Shown: positions 1 to 7,002, numbered from the stretch's first letter. The stretch is 8,133 bases of DNA from JAEZKC01 sp046538945 (GCA_046538945.1 JBKHHW010000140.1:1-8133), one strand, 5' to 3'. Notes: a model not told the origin generated them from the letters alone. Numbers and translations: made by a program.

Positions 1-1
1 T

Positions 2-685
2 TTGACTGAATCCAAAAGCGCGGCGATTTTCGATCTGGACGGCACACTCATTCCTCACACCAGTGCAGAAGGGACGTTCTTTTTCCACATGCTCAAGTCC
101 GGCAACCTCAGTTTCCTGAATATTCTCCAGATGCTGGCTGCCATCTGGAGCGCCAGGGGGAATCTGCATAATATGCTGCGGGGCAACAAACGTTACCTAC
201 GCAAAAAGGAGGTGGAGAAACTGGACCAGGTGGCCAGGCAGTACTTTGAACCCCGGATAGATGATATAATCTTTCCGGAAATGCGGCAGATAATCGAAGA
301 GCACAAAAAAAAGCAGCATTACCTCCTGCTGCTCACGGGAACACTGGATGTGATCGCGCGCTGTTTTGTCAGACATCTTGGATTCGACGGCTTTCAGGCC
401 ACGACACTGGAAAGAAAAGACGGATACTACACAGGCAGGATAAACGGCATTCTCCCCTACGGCATGGGCAAGCTGGAAGTGCTCAGAGATCTCAAAAACC
501 GCTTCGGATTCAACCGGGACAACTCCTGGCTCTACGCAAACATCTTTTCGGACCGCTACGTGCTCAATGCCGTGGAACATCCGGTGGCAGTGAACCCGGA
601 CTCCAAACTCAGAGAATACGCCCGGCGGCTGGGCTGGGAGATAGTACAGCCCTCAAACCCCGGAAGAAAGTACTCGGTTCGGTAA
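2..685 (+). CDS. HAD-IB family phosphohydrolase (5' end at window edge)
   Basis: A 227-residue protein of the haloacid dehalogenase superfamily, subfamily IB (SerB/CicA-like), predicted to be a cytoplasmic phosphomonoesterase of unknown substrate. Motif I is DLDGT at residues 11-15, with D11 the expected nucleophile and D13 the acid/base. Residues 20-90 form the helical cap. Motif II is LTGT (111-114), motif III is K157 in GMGK, and motif IV is YANIFSD (178-184), followed by the family-typical HPVAVNPD stretch (193-200). Motif IV is odd: the first acidic residue is Asn180, while D184 is kept. The start shown is a TTG at the very edge. It gives a sensible N-terminus just before motif I, but a start outside the window is possible. 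The gene converges on plsC; in some bacteria HAD-IB and PlsC domains are fused, so a lipid phosphate substrate is conceivable, but this is inference only. Confidence 0.85.
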   Translation: MTESKSAAIFDLDGTLIPHTSAEGTFFFHMLKSGNLSFLNILQMLAAIWSARGNLHNMLRGNKRYLRKKEVEKLDQVARQYFEPRIDDIIFPEMRQIIEEHKKKQHYLLLLTGTLDVIARCFVRHLGFDGFQATTLERKDGYYTGRINGILPYGMGKLEVLRDLKNRFGFNRDNSWLYANIFSDRYVLNAVEHPVAVNPDSKLREYARRLGWEIVQPSNPGRKYSVR

Positions 686-688
686 AAA

Positions 689-698
689 TTACCGGTAA
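689..698. repeat. 10-bp perfect palindrome TTACCGGTAA
   Basis: A perfect 10-bp palindrome just after the HAD stop codon. It is centred about 123 bp upstream of the start predicted for the sigma-54 promoter at 790-806, within the usual range for an enhancer-binding activator site. A palindrome this short can occur by chance, so the regulatory role is speculative. Confidence 0.25.
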
Positions 699-721
699 GA
701 GAAATATTTTCCACCCTGGTC

Positions 722-746
722 AGAAGTGCCGTTTCCACTTCTTTTC
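722..746 (+). promoter_or_regulatory. Dyad AGAAGTG-N7-CACTTCT: activator site or weak HAD terminator
   Basis: Perfect 7-bp inverted repeats (722-728 and 736-742) flank a 7-nt spacer, and TTTT (742-745) overlaps and follows the right arm. Two readings fit. It could be an operator for a sigma-54 activator, centred about 85 bp upstream of the predicted start at 817. Or it could be a weak intrinsic terminator for the HAD gene that ends 37 bp upstream. The stem is A+T-rich and the T-run short, so termination would be weak. The sequence does not decide between them. Confidence 0.35.
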
Positions 747-789
747 CCCGAATCAGGCCATTTCGGTGTGATACAAGCCTTTTATCGGT

Positions 790-806
790 TTGGCACAGGC
801 GTTGCT
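790..806 (+). promoter_or_regulatory. Sigma-54 (RpoN) -24/-12 promoter
   Basis: The sequence TTGGCAC-N5-TTGCT matches the sigma-54 consensus YTGGCACG-N4-TTGCW, with GG at 792-793 (-25/-24) and GC at 804-805 (-13/-12). All invariant bases and the exact spacing are present; the main departure is A instead of G at 797. The predicted start is A817. Transcription runs rightward into a short non-coding stretch that ends at the terminator at 886-917, so the only product in this direction would be a small RNA. Sigma-54 promoters need an ATP-dependent enhancer-binding activator, and possible sites lie upstream at 689-698 and 722-742. The match was made by eye. Confidence 0.65.
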
Positions 807-816
807 GTATTCTATA

Positions 817-916
817 AGCAGGTGTAATGCCATGATGAATGGCAGATGTGTGTGATGATGATGGGTATCAGGCGCAAGCCTGAGGGAAAAAGAGCCTCCG
901 GGCTCTTTTTCTTTTT
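817..916 (+). ncRNA. Candidate sigma-54-dependent small RNA, about 100 nt, three hairpins
   Basis: The stretch between the sigma-54 promoter and the T-run contains three consecutive perfect hairpins. They are TGCCAT/ATGGCA at 828-844 (5-nt loop), TCAGGC/GCCTGA at 868-883 closed by a GCAA (GNRA) tetraloop, and the 11-bp terminator stem at 886-911. Between the first two lies an unpaired linker rich in G and T (845-867) with a repeated GATGATGATG, a candidate target-pairing segment. There is no credible coding sequence: the only short ORF, from ATG at 832, has seven codons. The RNA would end at the plsC stop codon, so it overlaps the plsC mRNA end only by a few bases. I do not recognise it as a known RNA family. 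Promoter, structure and terminator agree, but expression is unproven. Confidence 0.5.
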
Positions 917-917
917 T
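886..917. terminator. Bidirectional intrinsic terminator
   Basis: A perfect 11-bp stem (886-896 with 901-911) closes a 4-nt TCCG loop and is followed on the + strand by TTTTTT (912-917). The stem begins with an A-tract and ends with a T-tract, so the minus-strand transcript also forms the hairpin with a U-run at its base. On the + strand it would end the small RNA (and any HAD read-through). On the minus strand it would end the three-gene dnaE/plsC operon right after the plsC stop at 916-918. Confidence 0.9.
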
Positions 918-1677
918 ATACCTCCACCTCGGAAATACTCTCCCCCTCAACCATCTCTTTTATCACCCCGTGGACCCTTTCGCACAGCTCGTTTTTACTG
1001 CTGAGCTTGAGCTGCTCTTCGCTGATAGGATCACCGATCTCCAGAACGACCTCCCCGGGCACTACGCTGAAGCTGTTTCTGGGCAAGCGGTCGATAGCCC
1101 CTTTGATGGCCACCGGAACCAATTTGACTCCGGCCTGGAGGGCAAGTCTGAAGCTGGCCGACTTAAAATCCCCCACTCTTCCATCCCTGCTGCGGGTTCC
1201 TTCCGGAAACAGTATAAGAGAAACGTTCTCTTTTTTCAGTTTCCTTATGGCTCTTGCAATGGAGGCATGAGCTCTGCGAGCGTTCTGACGGTCTATCCAC
1301 ACATGCCCCACGGCAGCCATTCCCCACCCGAAGACCGGAATCATGAAAAGTTCCTTTTTGGCTATGAAGCTGAGCTGCTCGCCTATGCCTGCATACAGAA
1401 CGGGAATATCCAGAGCGCTCTGATGATTCGCCATGAAGACATAACGTTCAGAAGCGCTCAGTTTCTCCCTGCCCACCACTTTTACTCTGACCCCGCCTGC
1501 TCCAAGCACATGAACATTCCACAAACGGGCGACCTTGCGCCCCGCTCTGCGACTGACAAGACTGAGAAGGCTGGCGGCGGCGGCGTACAAACATGTACTG
1601 AACACCACCCAGACTACGAACAGACACATATGAAAGACATTTCCCTTTTTCTTCAGGACGCAGTTTTGGCTATCCAT
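916..1677 (-). CDS. plsC: 1-acyl-sn-glycerol-3-phosphate acyltransferase (PlsC family)
   Basis: A 253-residue membrane-associated acyltransferase that would convert lysophosphatidic acid to phosphatidic acid, the second acylation step of phospholipid synthesis. A hydrophobic N-terminal segment (about residues 14-41) should anchor it in the cytoplasmic membrane. The four LPLAT blocks are visible: NHQSALD with the catalytic H85-X4-D90, the KKELFMIPVFGWGM block (107-120), FPEGTRSRDG (157-166) for glycerophosphate binding, and VPVAIKG (187-193). The length is normal. The start at 1677 has a good AAAGGA ribosome-binding site six bases upstream and lies inside the last 25 bp of dnaE. An alternative ATG at 1629 (M17) would remove that overlap but has weaker spacing. 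It is the last gene of the operon, followed at once by the terminator at 886-911. Substrate specificity within the family is not certain from sequence. Confidence 0.9.
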   Translation of the reverse strand: MDSQNCVLKKKGNVFHMCLFVVWVVFSTCLYAAAASLLSLVSRRAGRKVARLWNVHVLGAGGVRVKVVGREKLSASERYVFMANHQSALDIPVLYAGIGEQLSFIAKKELFMIPVFGWGMAAVGHVWIDRQNARRAHASIARAIRKLKKENVSLILFPEGTRSRDGRVGDFKSASFRLALQAGVKLVPVAIKGAIDRLPRNSFSVVPGEVVLEIGDPISEEQLKLSSKNELCERVHGVIKEMVEGESISEVEV

Positions 1678-4600
1678 ACATTTTCCTTTCCCAACCTTTC
1701 CCGAAGTCCCTGAAGAATTTCCGGATCGGGTGTTACTCTTATGTTGCGGGCTCTTATCCTGTACTGATTCTGACTGCCTGAAACGAGATGAATGATCAGA
1801 GCGCAGTTTCCCTCACTGGAGCTGCACTGATTATAGATATCCTGGATGAATTCCTTTTCAAGACCCTGCGAGATGATTTTCACATGAACGCTTCTTGTGA
1901 GCTTCTCGCGGGCTTCGGACAGAGCCATACAATTTTCAACCCGCAGCTTCGGTTTGTCCTCATCCTTTTTGCTGAGATTTCCATGAACCAGAATCATGGA
2001 GTCCACCGCAAGAAGATGGCTGAACTTCTCATAGGCATCTCCGAAGGCGAGAAGCTCTATCGAGCCCTCGAAAGACTCAAGCTGCAGAAACCCCATTTTT
2101 CTTCCGTCCTTCTGGGTGTAGGGCTTCAGTGAAGTGATCATGCCCCCCACTGTGACGGCGGCTCCATCCTTCAAATCGGCGTATCCTTCCGGGCTGAGGT
2201 CCACGGTGGAGAAGCCGCGGATCTCATCCTGAAACCGGTCAAGAGGATGTCCGCTTATATAGAAACCCAGAATCTCTTTCTCTTTCTGCAGAAGATGGTT
2301 GTATGCCCAGGGCGCGACTTCCGGAAGCGGCGGTACGGGTAGAGTGGCCACTTCAGACTTCTCCTGTCCGGAGGAGCCCGCAAGGTTGTCGAAAAGATTG
2401 ACCTGACCGGAAATACGGTCCTTCTGATAACTGCTTCCGTACTCCAGGGCCTTGTCGATGGCGGCAAAAAGCTGCGCCCGCGTGCCCTCCAAGCTGTCGA
2501 GTGCTCCGGCACTTATGAGGGACTCGAGGCACTTTTTGCTGACCTGTCTCGAATCCGCCGTTTTGCACATTTCGAAAATAGAGGAGAACTGACCCTCCTT
2601 TTCTCTGGCCGAAATAATCGATGCCGCGCCTTTGCCCACATTCTTTATGGCCATCATTCCCAGCCTGATGCAGCCGTTGTCGATACTGCACTCCTCTTCG
2701 CTAACATTGACATCCGGGGGGAGAATCCTAATCCCCATCCTCTCGGCCTCGTTCTTCATGACCAGAAAGTTTTCGGTCTGACCCAGCCAGGAGGTCAGGT
2801 TGGCGGTCATGTACTCCAGTGGATAATGCGCCTTGAGGTAAGCTGCCTGGTAGGAAACGTGGGCATAAACCGTTGCATGAGCCTTGTTAAACCCGTACTC
2901 GGCAAACTTCTTCATCAAGTCGAAAACATCCTGTGCTGTTTTCTTTTCGATACCCTGCTTCCCGGCTCCCTCGATGAACCTGGCCCCCATCTTCTCCATC
3001 ACGTCGAGTTTTTTCTTTCCCATGGCCTTGCGCAGAATGTCGGCCTGACCCAAGGTGAACCCGCCCATGTTCTGAGCGATACGCATCACCTGCTCCTGAT
3101 AGATGATAACCCCGTAGGTCACTTCCAGAATATCCTTGAGCATGGGATGAAGGTACTCGATCTGTTCCTTACCGTGCTTGCGGTGGATGAACGTGTCGAT
3201 ATTCGCCATGGGTCCGGGACGGTAGAGCGCGGCCATGGCTATGAGGTCTTCAATACAGGTCGGTTTCAGCTTGCGCAGGTAATCCTGCATTCCCTGGGAT
3301 TCAAACTGGAACACTCCGGTGGTTTCCCCCCGCCCGAAAAGAGCGTAGGTTTCCGAATCACCGTCCTTGAGTTTCCACAGGTCGATATATTTGCCGTGAT
3401 ATTTCTTAATGAGACGCAGAGCTTCCTGAAGCACGGTAAGTGTGCGCAGTCCCAGAAAGTCCATTTTGATCAGCCCGACTTTCTCTACGTAATTCATGTC
3501 AAACTGGGTCATGACCGTCTCGGAACCGGGCTGTTTGAAAAGCGGCGACCACTTCACCACCTCACCGGGCGCGATGATGACTCCCCCGGCATGCATTCCG
3601 GCCTGTCGGGCCAGCCCCTCGAGAACTGTGGCGTGGCGGAAGAGTTCCTTGTACTGGCTGTTGCTCTGTATGGCCTTTTCAAGATCCCCGTTGGCGGCCC
3701 TGGATTTCGCGAGATTCTTTTCTGTCACCATGGCCGAAAGACGGTTTGAGTCAGCGACCGGCACCCCCATGGCTCTGGCCACGTCCTTGACCACCATTTT
3801 CGCCTTCATCCGGCCGAAGTTAATGATCTGGCACACCGCCTCCCGCCCGTACTTGTCAATCACATAGTCTATAACCTTGTAGCGGTCGCGGTCCGCAAAG
3901 TCAATATCGGCATCGGGCATGGAAACACGCTCCGGGTTGAGAAACCGCTCGAAGATCAGATCGAACTTGATCGGATCAACACTGGTGATTCCGGTAACGT
4001 AGGCCACCAGACTTCCCGCCGCCGACCCTCTGCAGCCCACCATCACTCCCATTTCCTGAGCAGCCTGGACAAAATCCCTGACTATGAGAAAATAGCCGGC
4101 AAACCCCATGGAATTGATGATCTCAAGCTCGTACTGAAGCCTCTCCTCCAGCCCGGGAGAGATATGGGAATACTTCTCCTTGAGCCCGTGTTTGGCAAGA
4201 CTGACAAGATACTCCTCCTGCTTTTCAAACCCGGGGGGCACATCAGGCCGGGGAAGCTGTGGCTTTTCCAGTATGGAGACGTTGCACCGCTCCGCAATTT
4301 CAACGGTGTTTGAAATTGCCTCGGGAATGTCGGGAAAAAGCTCCGCCATTTCCCGGGGCGATTTGAAGTAGATCTGATCGGAGGAGAACCGGTAGCGGTT
4401 GGGGTCATCCATGGTGGTCTGAGTCTGAATGCAGAGCAGCACCTCGTGACTTAGGGCATCTTCCCGGTTGAGGTAATGGGCATCGTTTGCCACGATGAAA
4501 GGCACTCCCATCTCTCTGCCCAAATTGACAAGACCTTCCGAAGCGATTATCTCGTCGTCGATCTCATGATTCTGAAGCTCGAGATAGAAATTCCCCTCGC

Positions 4601-5105
4601 CGAAAATGGACAGATGCTCTTCAATAAGTCTTCTCGCCTTGTCCATATCCTTGTTTATTATGGCCTGGGGGATAGCGCCGGCCACACAGGCCGATGTTCC
4701 TATCAGACCTTCACTGTGCTCGCGGAGAACCTCCATATCGATCCGGGGTTTATAATAGAAGCCTTCCGTATAGCCGATAGTCGAAAGCCTCATCAGATTT
4801 CTCCAGCCCGCATCATTTTTGGCCAGAAGAATAAGATGGCAGTAGTTGCGTTCATCTTTAATGAGAGTTTTCTCGAATCGGGACTTGGGAGCCACATAAG
4901 CCTCAAAACCCAGAATGGGTTTGATCCCCTCGCTCATGCACGTTTCGTAGAATTCAACAGCACCGAAAAGGCCGCCGTGATCGGTGATCGCCAGAGCCGG
5001 CATGTCGAATTCCTTGGCCTTTTTGACCAGATCCTTTATTTTTATGGCACCGTCAAGGAAACTGTATTCAGTGTGATTGTGAAGTGAAACGAAACCGCAG
5101 CTCAT
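1653..5105 (-). CDS. dnaE: DNA polymerase III alpha subunit (DnaE1 type)
   Basis: The 1150-residue catalytic subunit of the replicative polymerase, full length for the DnaE1 class. The N-terminal PHP domain (about 1-275) has LHNHTEYSFLDG and ITDHGGLFGA. All nine expected metal ligands are visible: H9, H11, D18, H43, E68, H90, C140, D208 and H210. Polymerase motifs include VGCRGSAAGS (356-365), the catalytic PDADIDF (D400, D402) and KMDFLGL (D549). Fingers-region blocks GVFQFES (597-603) and LYRPGP (627-632) follow. A helix-hairpin-helix region lies near 815-850, a beta-clamp-binding motif QVNLF at 901-905, and an OB-fold near 970-1070. The gene begins by a 4-bp ATGA overlap with the upstream gene, preceded by a GGGGTGG ribosome-binding site, so translational coupling is likely. 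Two features stand out: the intact PHP site, and the glycine-rich loop one residue shorter than the VGPGRGS of E. coli DnaE. The identification is secure. Confidence 0.98.
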   Translation of the reverse strand: MSCGFVSLHNHTEYSFLDGAIKIKDLVKKAKEFDMPALAITDHGGLFGAVEFYETCMSEGIKPILGFEAYVAPKSRFEKTLIKDERNYCHLILLAKNDAGWRNLMRLSTIGYTEGFYYKPRIDMEVLREHSEGLIGTSACVAGAIPQAIINKDMDKARRLIEEHLSIFGEGNFYLELQNHEIDDEIIASEGLVNLGREMGVPFIVANDAHYLNREDALSHEVLLCIQTQTTMDDPNRYRFSSDQIYFKSPREMAELFPDIPEAISNTVEIAERCNVSILEKPQLPRPDVPPGFEKQEEYLVSLAKHGLKEKYSHISPGLEERLQYELEIINSMGFAGYFLIVRDFVQAAQEMGVMVGCRGSAAGSLVAYVTGITSVDPIKFDLIFERFLNPERVSMPDADIDFADRDRYKVIDYVIDKYGREAVCQIINFGRMKAKMVVKDVARAMGVPVADSNRLSAMVTEKNLAKSRAANGDLEKAIQSNSQYKELFRHATVLEGLARQAGMHAGGVIIAPGEVVKWSPLFKQPGSETVMTQFDMNYVEKVGLIKMDFLGLRTLTVLQEALRLIKKYHGKYIDLWKLKDGDSETYALFGRGETTGVFQFESQGMQDYLRKLKPTCIEDLIAMAALYRPGPMANIDTFIHRKHGKEQIEYLHPMLKDILEVTYGVIIYQEQVMRIAQNMGGFTLGQADILRKAMGKKKLDVMEKMGARFIEGAGKQGIEKKTAQDVFDLMKKFAEYGFNKAHATVYAHVSYQAAYLKAHYPLEYMTANLTSWLGQTENFLVMKNEAERMGIRILPPDVNVSEEECSIDNGCIRLGMMAIKNVGKGAASIISAREKEGQFSSIFEMCKTADSRQVSKKCLESLISAGALDSLEGTRAQLFAAIDKALEYGSSYQKDRISGQVNLFDNLAGSSGQEKSEVATLPVPPLPEVAPWAYNHLLQKEKEILGFYISGHPLDRFQDEIRGFSTVDLSPEGYADLKDGAAVTVGGMITSLKPYTQKDGRKMGFLQLESFEGSIELLAFGDAYEKFSHLLAVDSMILVHGNLSKKDEDKPKLRVENCMALSEAREKLTRSVHVKIISQGLEKEFIQDIYNQCSSSEGNCALIIHLVSGSQNQYRIRARNIRVTPDPEILQGLRERLGKENVWIAKTAS
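1684..1689 (-). promoter_or_regulatory. plsC ribosome-binding site inside dnaE
   Basis: AAAGGA on the minus strand, six bases before the ATG at 1677 and lying within the coding end of dnaE. It supports the longer plsC start and suggests that plsC translation depends on ribosomes finishing dnaE. Confidence 0.6.
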
Positions 5106-6976
5106 TGAGAAACCACCCCGATCCTCTTTATTTTCCGTAAGTAAAACTGTTTTCTTGTTCTGGTGCGGGGGACTTCAGCCTCGACCATGGGCTCGACCCC
5201 CTTCTGAATATTCAAGGGAAGGATAGTGTAGACGTTCTGCTTGATGTAGGGACTACCTTCATAGTCAATAAGAACGCGCTGAGCTGTAAGAATGGCGTAG
5301 TCTATCACATGTACCATTTCGTTAAGGTCAAGTGCTTTGAGCTCCGCGCCGTATTTGGTTCCCCTCATCGCGGGCTGCGCCTCCTCTGCAACCGGCGACA
5401 CTTCCGTCACCGGTTCCCATTCAAATCGAGGCAGCAGTGATTCCAATGTCTTCTCCTCGCAGTGCAGCGTCACCTTCTGCTCCCCCGGGGTACGGGGGTC
5501 AAACCCGAGACCGGTCAGAATATCAAGCACCTTCTGTTCGCTTCCAGGGTGGATTCTGAAAACAGCATGTGCGGAAACCGGCTCCAGATGCTTTCTCAGA
5601 GGCTCGAAAGAGGACACCTGAAGCGTGACCCTTTCATCCGCCGAGACCAGAATGGAGTTGCTGCTGACATACAGCCGGGAGAATTCCCTGATCCATTCCT
5701 GCACGGTCGTGATCACGTTCGAAGGTGCCTGACGCTCAACAAACCAGTCCCTGAGATACGTCGCCTCGACACCTCTGCTCAGAGCATTGCAGATAGAGTT
5801 CTTGTCGACAACGCCCTTGTATATCTTGTCAAAAGCTACAAGGTTTCCCATCCTGAAGTAGCTGAATATCTCCGAGGGGGAACTTTCCTGAGGCAGAAGA
5901 GTGGTGAAATCCGGCATGATCACTATGGGAGGCCTGTGCTGCTCGGACAACAGATACTCGGGGTTTTCATGACTTTCGGGAACCGATGCGAAACGGATGT
6001 CCGAACCGCTTTTCCCAAGATCAAGCAGGCCCAGAAACTGGAAGGCTTTGAGTGCATTCAGAAACGCTTTCCGGTCCGGTTCAGGAACAATCGAAACACT
6101 GAGCCAGTGGGCTTCTGACTTTGCCAGCATCTCCTTTAGAATATCCACTCTGATATGGCCTGAGAAGTTCACCGCATGATCCATCAGACTGCGCAGCTGT
6201 TCCTTAATGCCTTTTGACTGCCAATTTTTGTAGCATTGCTGATCGAGGCGGTACTCCGACTCCACCGCACCCAGAAATGATTTCTTCAACGCAAAGCTGA
6301 TGAGGAATCCCGCCCCGGTATCTCCGGCTCCGCTCCCGCTGCGCCCGGTGACAGTCGGGTCGTGGGTCAGTTTTTTAAGCAGGTTGAGAGCGGTTCTGGA
6401 CAAACCGCCAGTGCGGCTGCGGGTAAGCTGTTTCTGAAACGCCATCCCGCAGACAATCGCAACGTCATTCAGAGGTCTCCAGGCTAGAACAGGGGGTATA
6501 TGCGCCTTGTCCTTGAGCCGGGCAGCATCCGCCAGTACATTCGCCATGTAAGCTCTCAGATGCGGCTCGAATTCATCGAATCCGAAATACCTCACATTCC
6601 CGGCCTGATCCCTGGCTGCAAACACCAGAAACGTTCTCACCAGCGCATCGTCTATACTGCGGAAATCAGGTGCACTCAACCCGCGTCCTCCCATCAGATA
6701 CACAAGCGAGCATCTGAGCTGAAGCTCCGGACTGAGCTCCAGAAACCGCTCCGAAAGTGATGCTCGGGATGTGAATTCGCGAGCAGTTTCCTCCACCATG
6801 GAAGAAGACAGAATACGTCTGGTCCCCTCTTCTTTTTTGATCAGATGATCGAGGACCCACTGATGAGGAAGCGTTTTCACATATTCCTGAAAATGCAGAG
6901 CCCCGGGCGTTTTCACACGTTCCATATAGTTTCCGGCCTGATTGTTTTTTATTTGATTTCCCTCGAAATCCGCCAT
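5102..6976 (-). CDS. XPB/Ssl2 N-terminal-like (Helicase_C_3) protein with WYL-like C-terminus, no motor domain
   Basis: A 624-residue protein of unknown function. Residues about 300-335 look like the end of a winged-helix fold. Residues about 349-475 resemble the helicase-associated domain found at the N-terminus of XPB/Ssl2 helicases: PPIVIMPDFTTLLPQE, then an ICNALSRGVEATYLRDWF helix pair, APSNVITTVQEWIREF, and a late HPGSEQKVLDILTGLGFDP block. Residues about 552-621 (VIDYAILTAQRVLIDYEGS to YLRKIKRIG) resemble a WYL domain, a beta-barrel that senses ligands or nucleic acid in bacterial regulators. No Walker A or DEAD/DEAH motif is present, and the Gly/Ser-rich stretch at 209-223 looks like a linker. 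It has no signal peptide or membrane segment. The ATG at 6976 lacks a clear ribosome-binding site; the next in-frame ATG at 6925 (M18) has an AGGCCGGA-type site and may be the real start. It is translationally coupled to dnaE, so a DNA replication or repair role is inferred only. Confidence 0.7.
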   Translation of the reverse strand: MADFEGNQIKNNQAGNYMERVKTPGALHFQEYVKTLPHQWVLDHLIKKEEGTRRILSSSMVEETAREFTSRASLSERFLELSPELQLRCSLVYLMGGRGLSAPDFRSIDDALVRTFLVFAARDQAGNVRYFGFDEFEPHLRAYMANVLADAARLKDKAHIPPVLAWRPLNDVAIVCGMAFQKQLTRSRTGGLSRTALNLLKKLTHDPTVTGRSGSGAGDTGAGFLISFALKKSFLGAVESEYRLDQQCYKNWQSKGIKEQLRSLMDHAVNFSGHIRVDILKEMLAKSEAHWLSVSIVPEPDRKAFLNALKAFQFLGLLDLGKSGSDIRFASVPESHENPEYLLSEQHRPPIVIMPDFTTLLPQESSPSEIFSYFRMGNLVAFDKIYKGVVDKNSICNALSRGVEATYLRDWFVERQAPSNVITTVQEWIREFSRLYVSSNSILVSADERVTLQVSSFEPLRKHLEPVSAHAVFRIHPGSEQKVLDILTGLGFDPRTPGEQKVTLHCEEKTLESLLPRFEWEPVTEVSPVAEEAQPAMRGTKYGAELKALDLNEMVHVIDYAILTAQRVLIDYEGSPYIKQNVYTILPLNIQKGVEPMVEAEVPRTRTRKQFYLRKIKRIGVVSQ

Positions 6977-7002
6977 TAGTGCGCGGGCAGGGCATTAGAA
7001 TA

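Noticed and set aside
832..855. Seven-codon ORF inside the small RNA candidate
   Set aside because: Too short and without a convincing ribosome-binding site; it could occur by chance.
868..911. Resemblance to a c-di-GMP (GEMM) riboswitch: GNRA hairpin followed by AGCCTCCGGG
   Set aside because: The conserved GEMM core around the tetraloop hairpin is missing, the CCTCCGGG falls in the terminator loop, and no gene lies downstream on that strand.
753..950. 65-codon minus-strand frame across the intergenic gap
   Set aside because: It runs through the strong terminator stem and has no ribosome-binding site or recognisable protein character.
970..1713. 247-codon open frame on the + strand
   Set aside because: Antisense to plsC, whose catalytic motifs are all in the minus frame; the + translation shows no family features.
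2826..3749. 307-codon open frame on the + strand
   Set aside because: It lies wholly antisense to the conserved polymerase core of dnaE, has no recognisable domain and no ribosome-binding or promoter context.
6308..6352. Gly/Ser-rich GRSGSGAGDTGAG in the XPB-like protein as a possible Walker A
   Set aside because: There is no GK[ST] ending and no downstream Walker B or DEAD/DEAH motif; it reads as a flexible linker.
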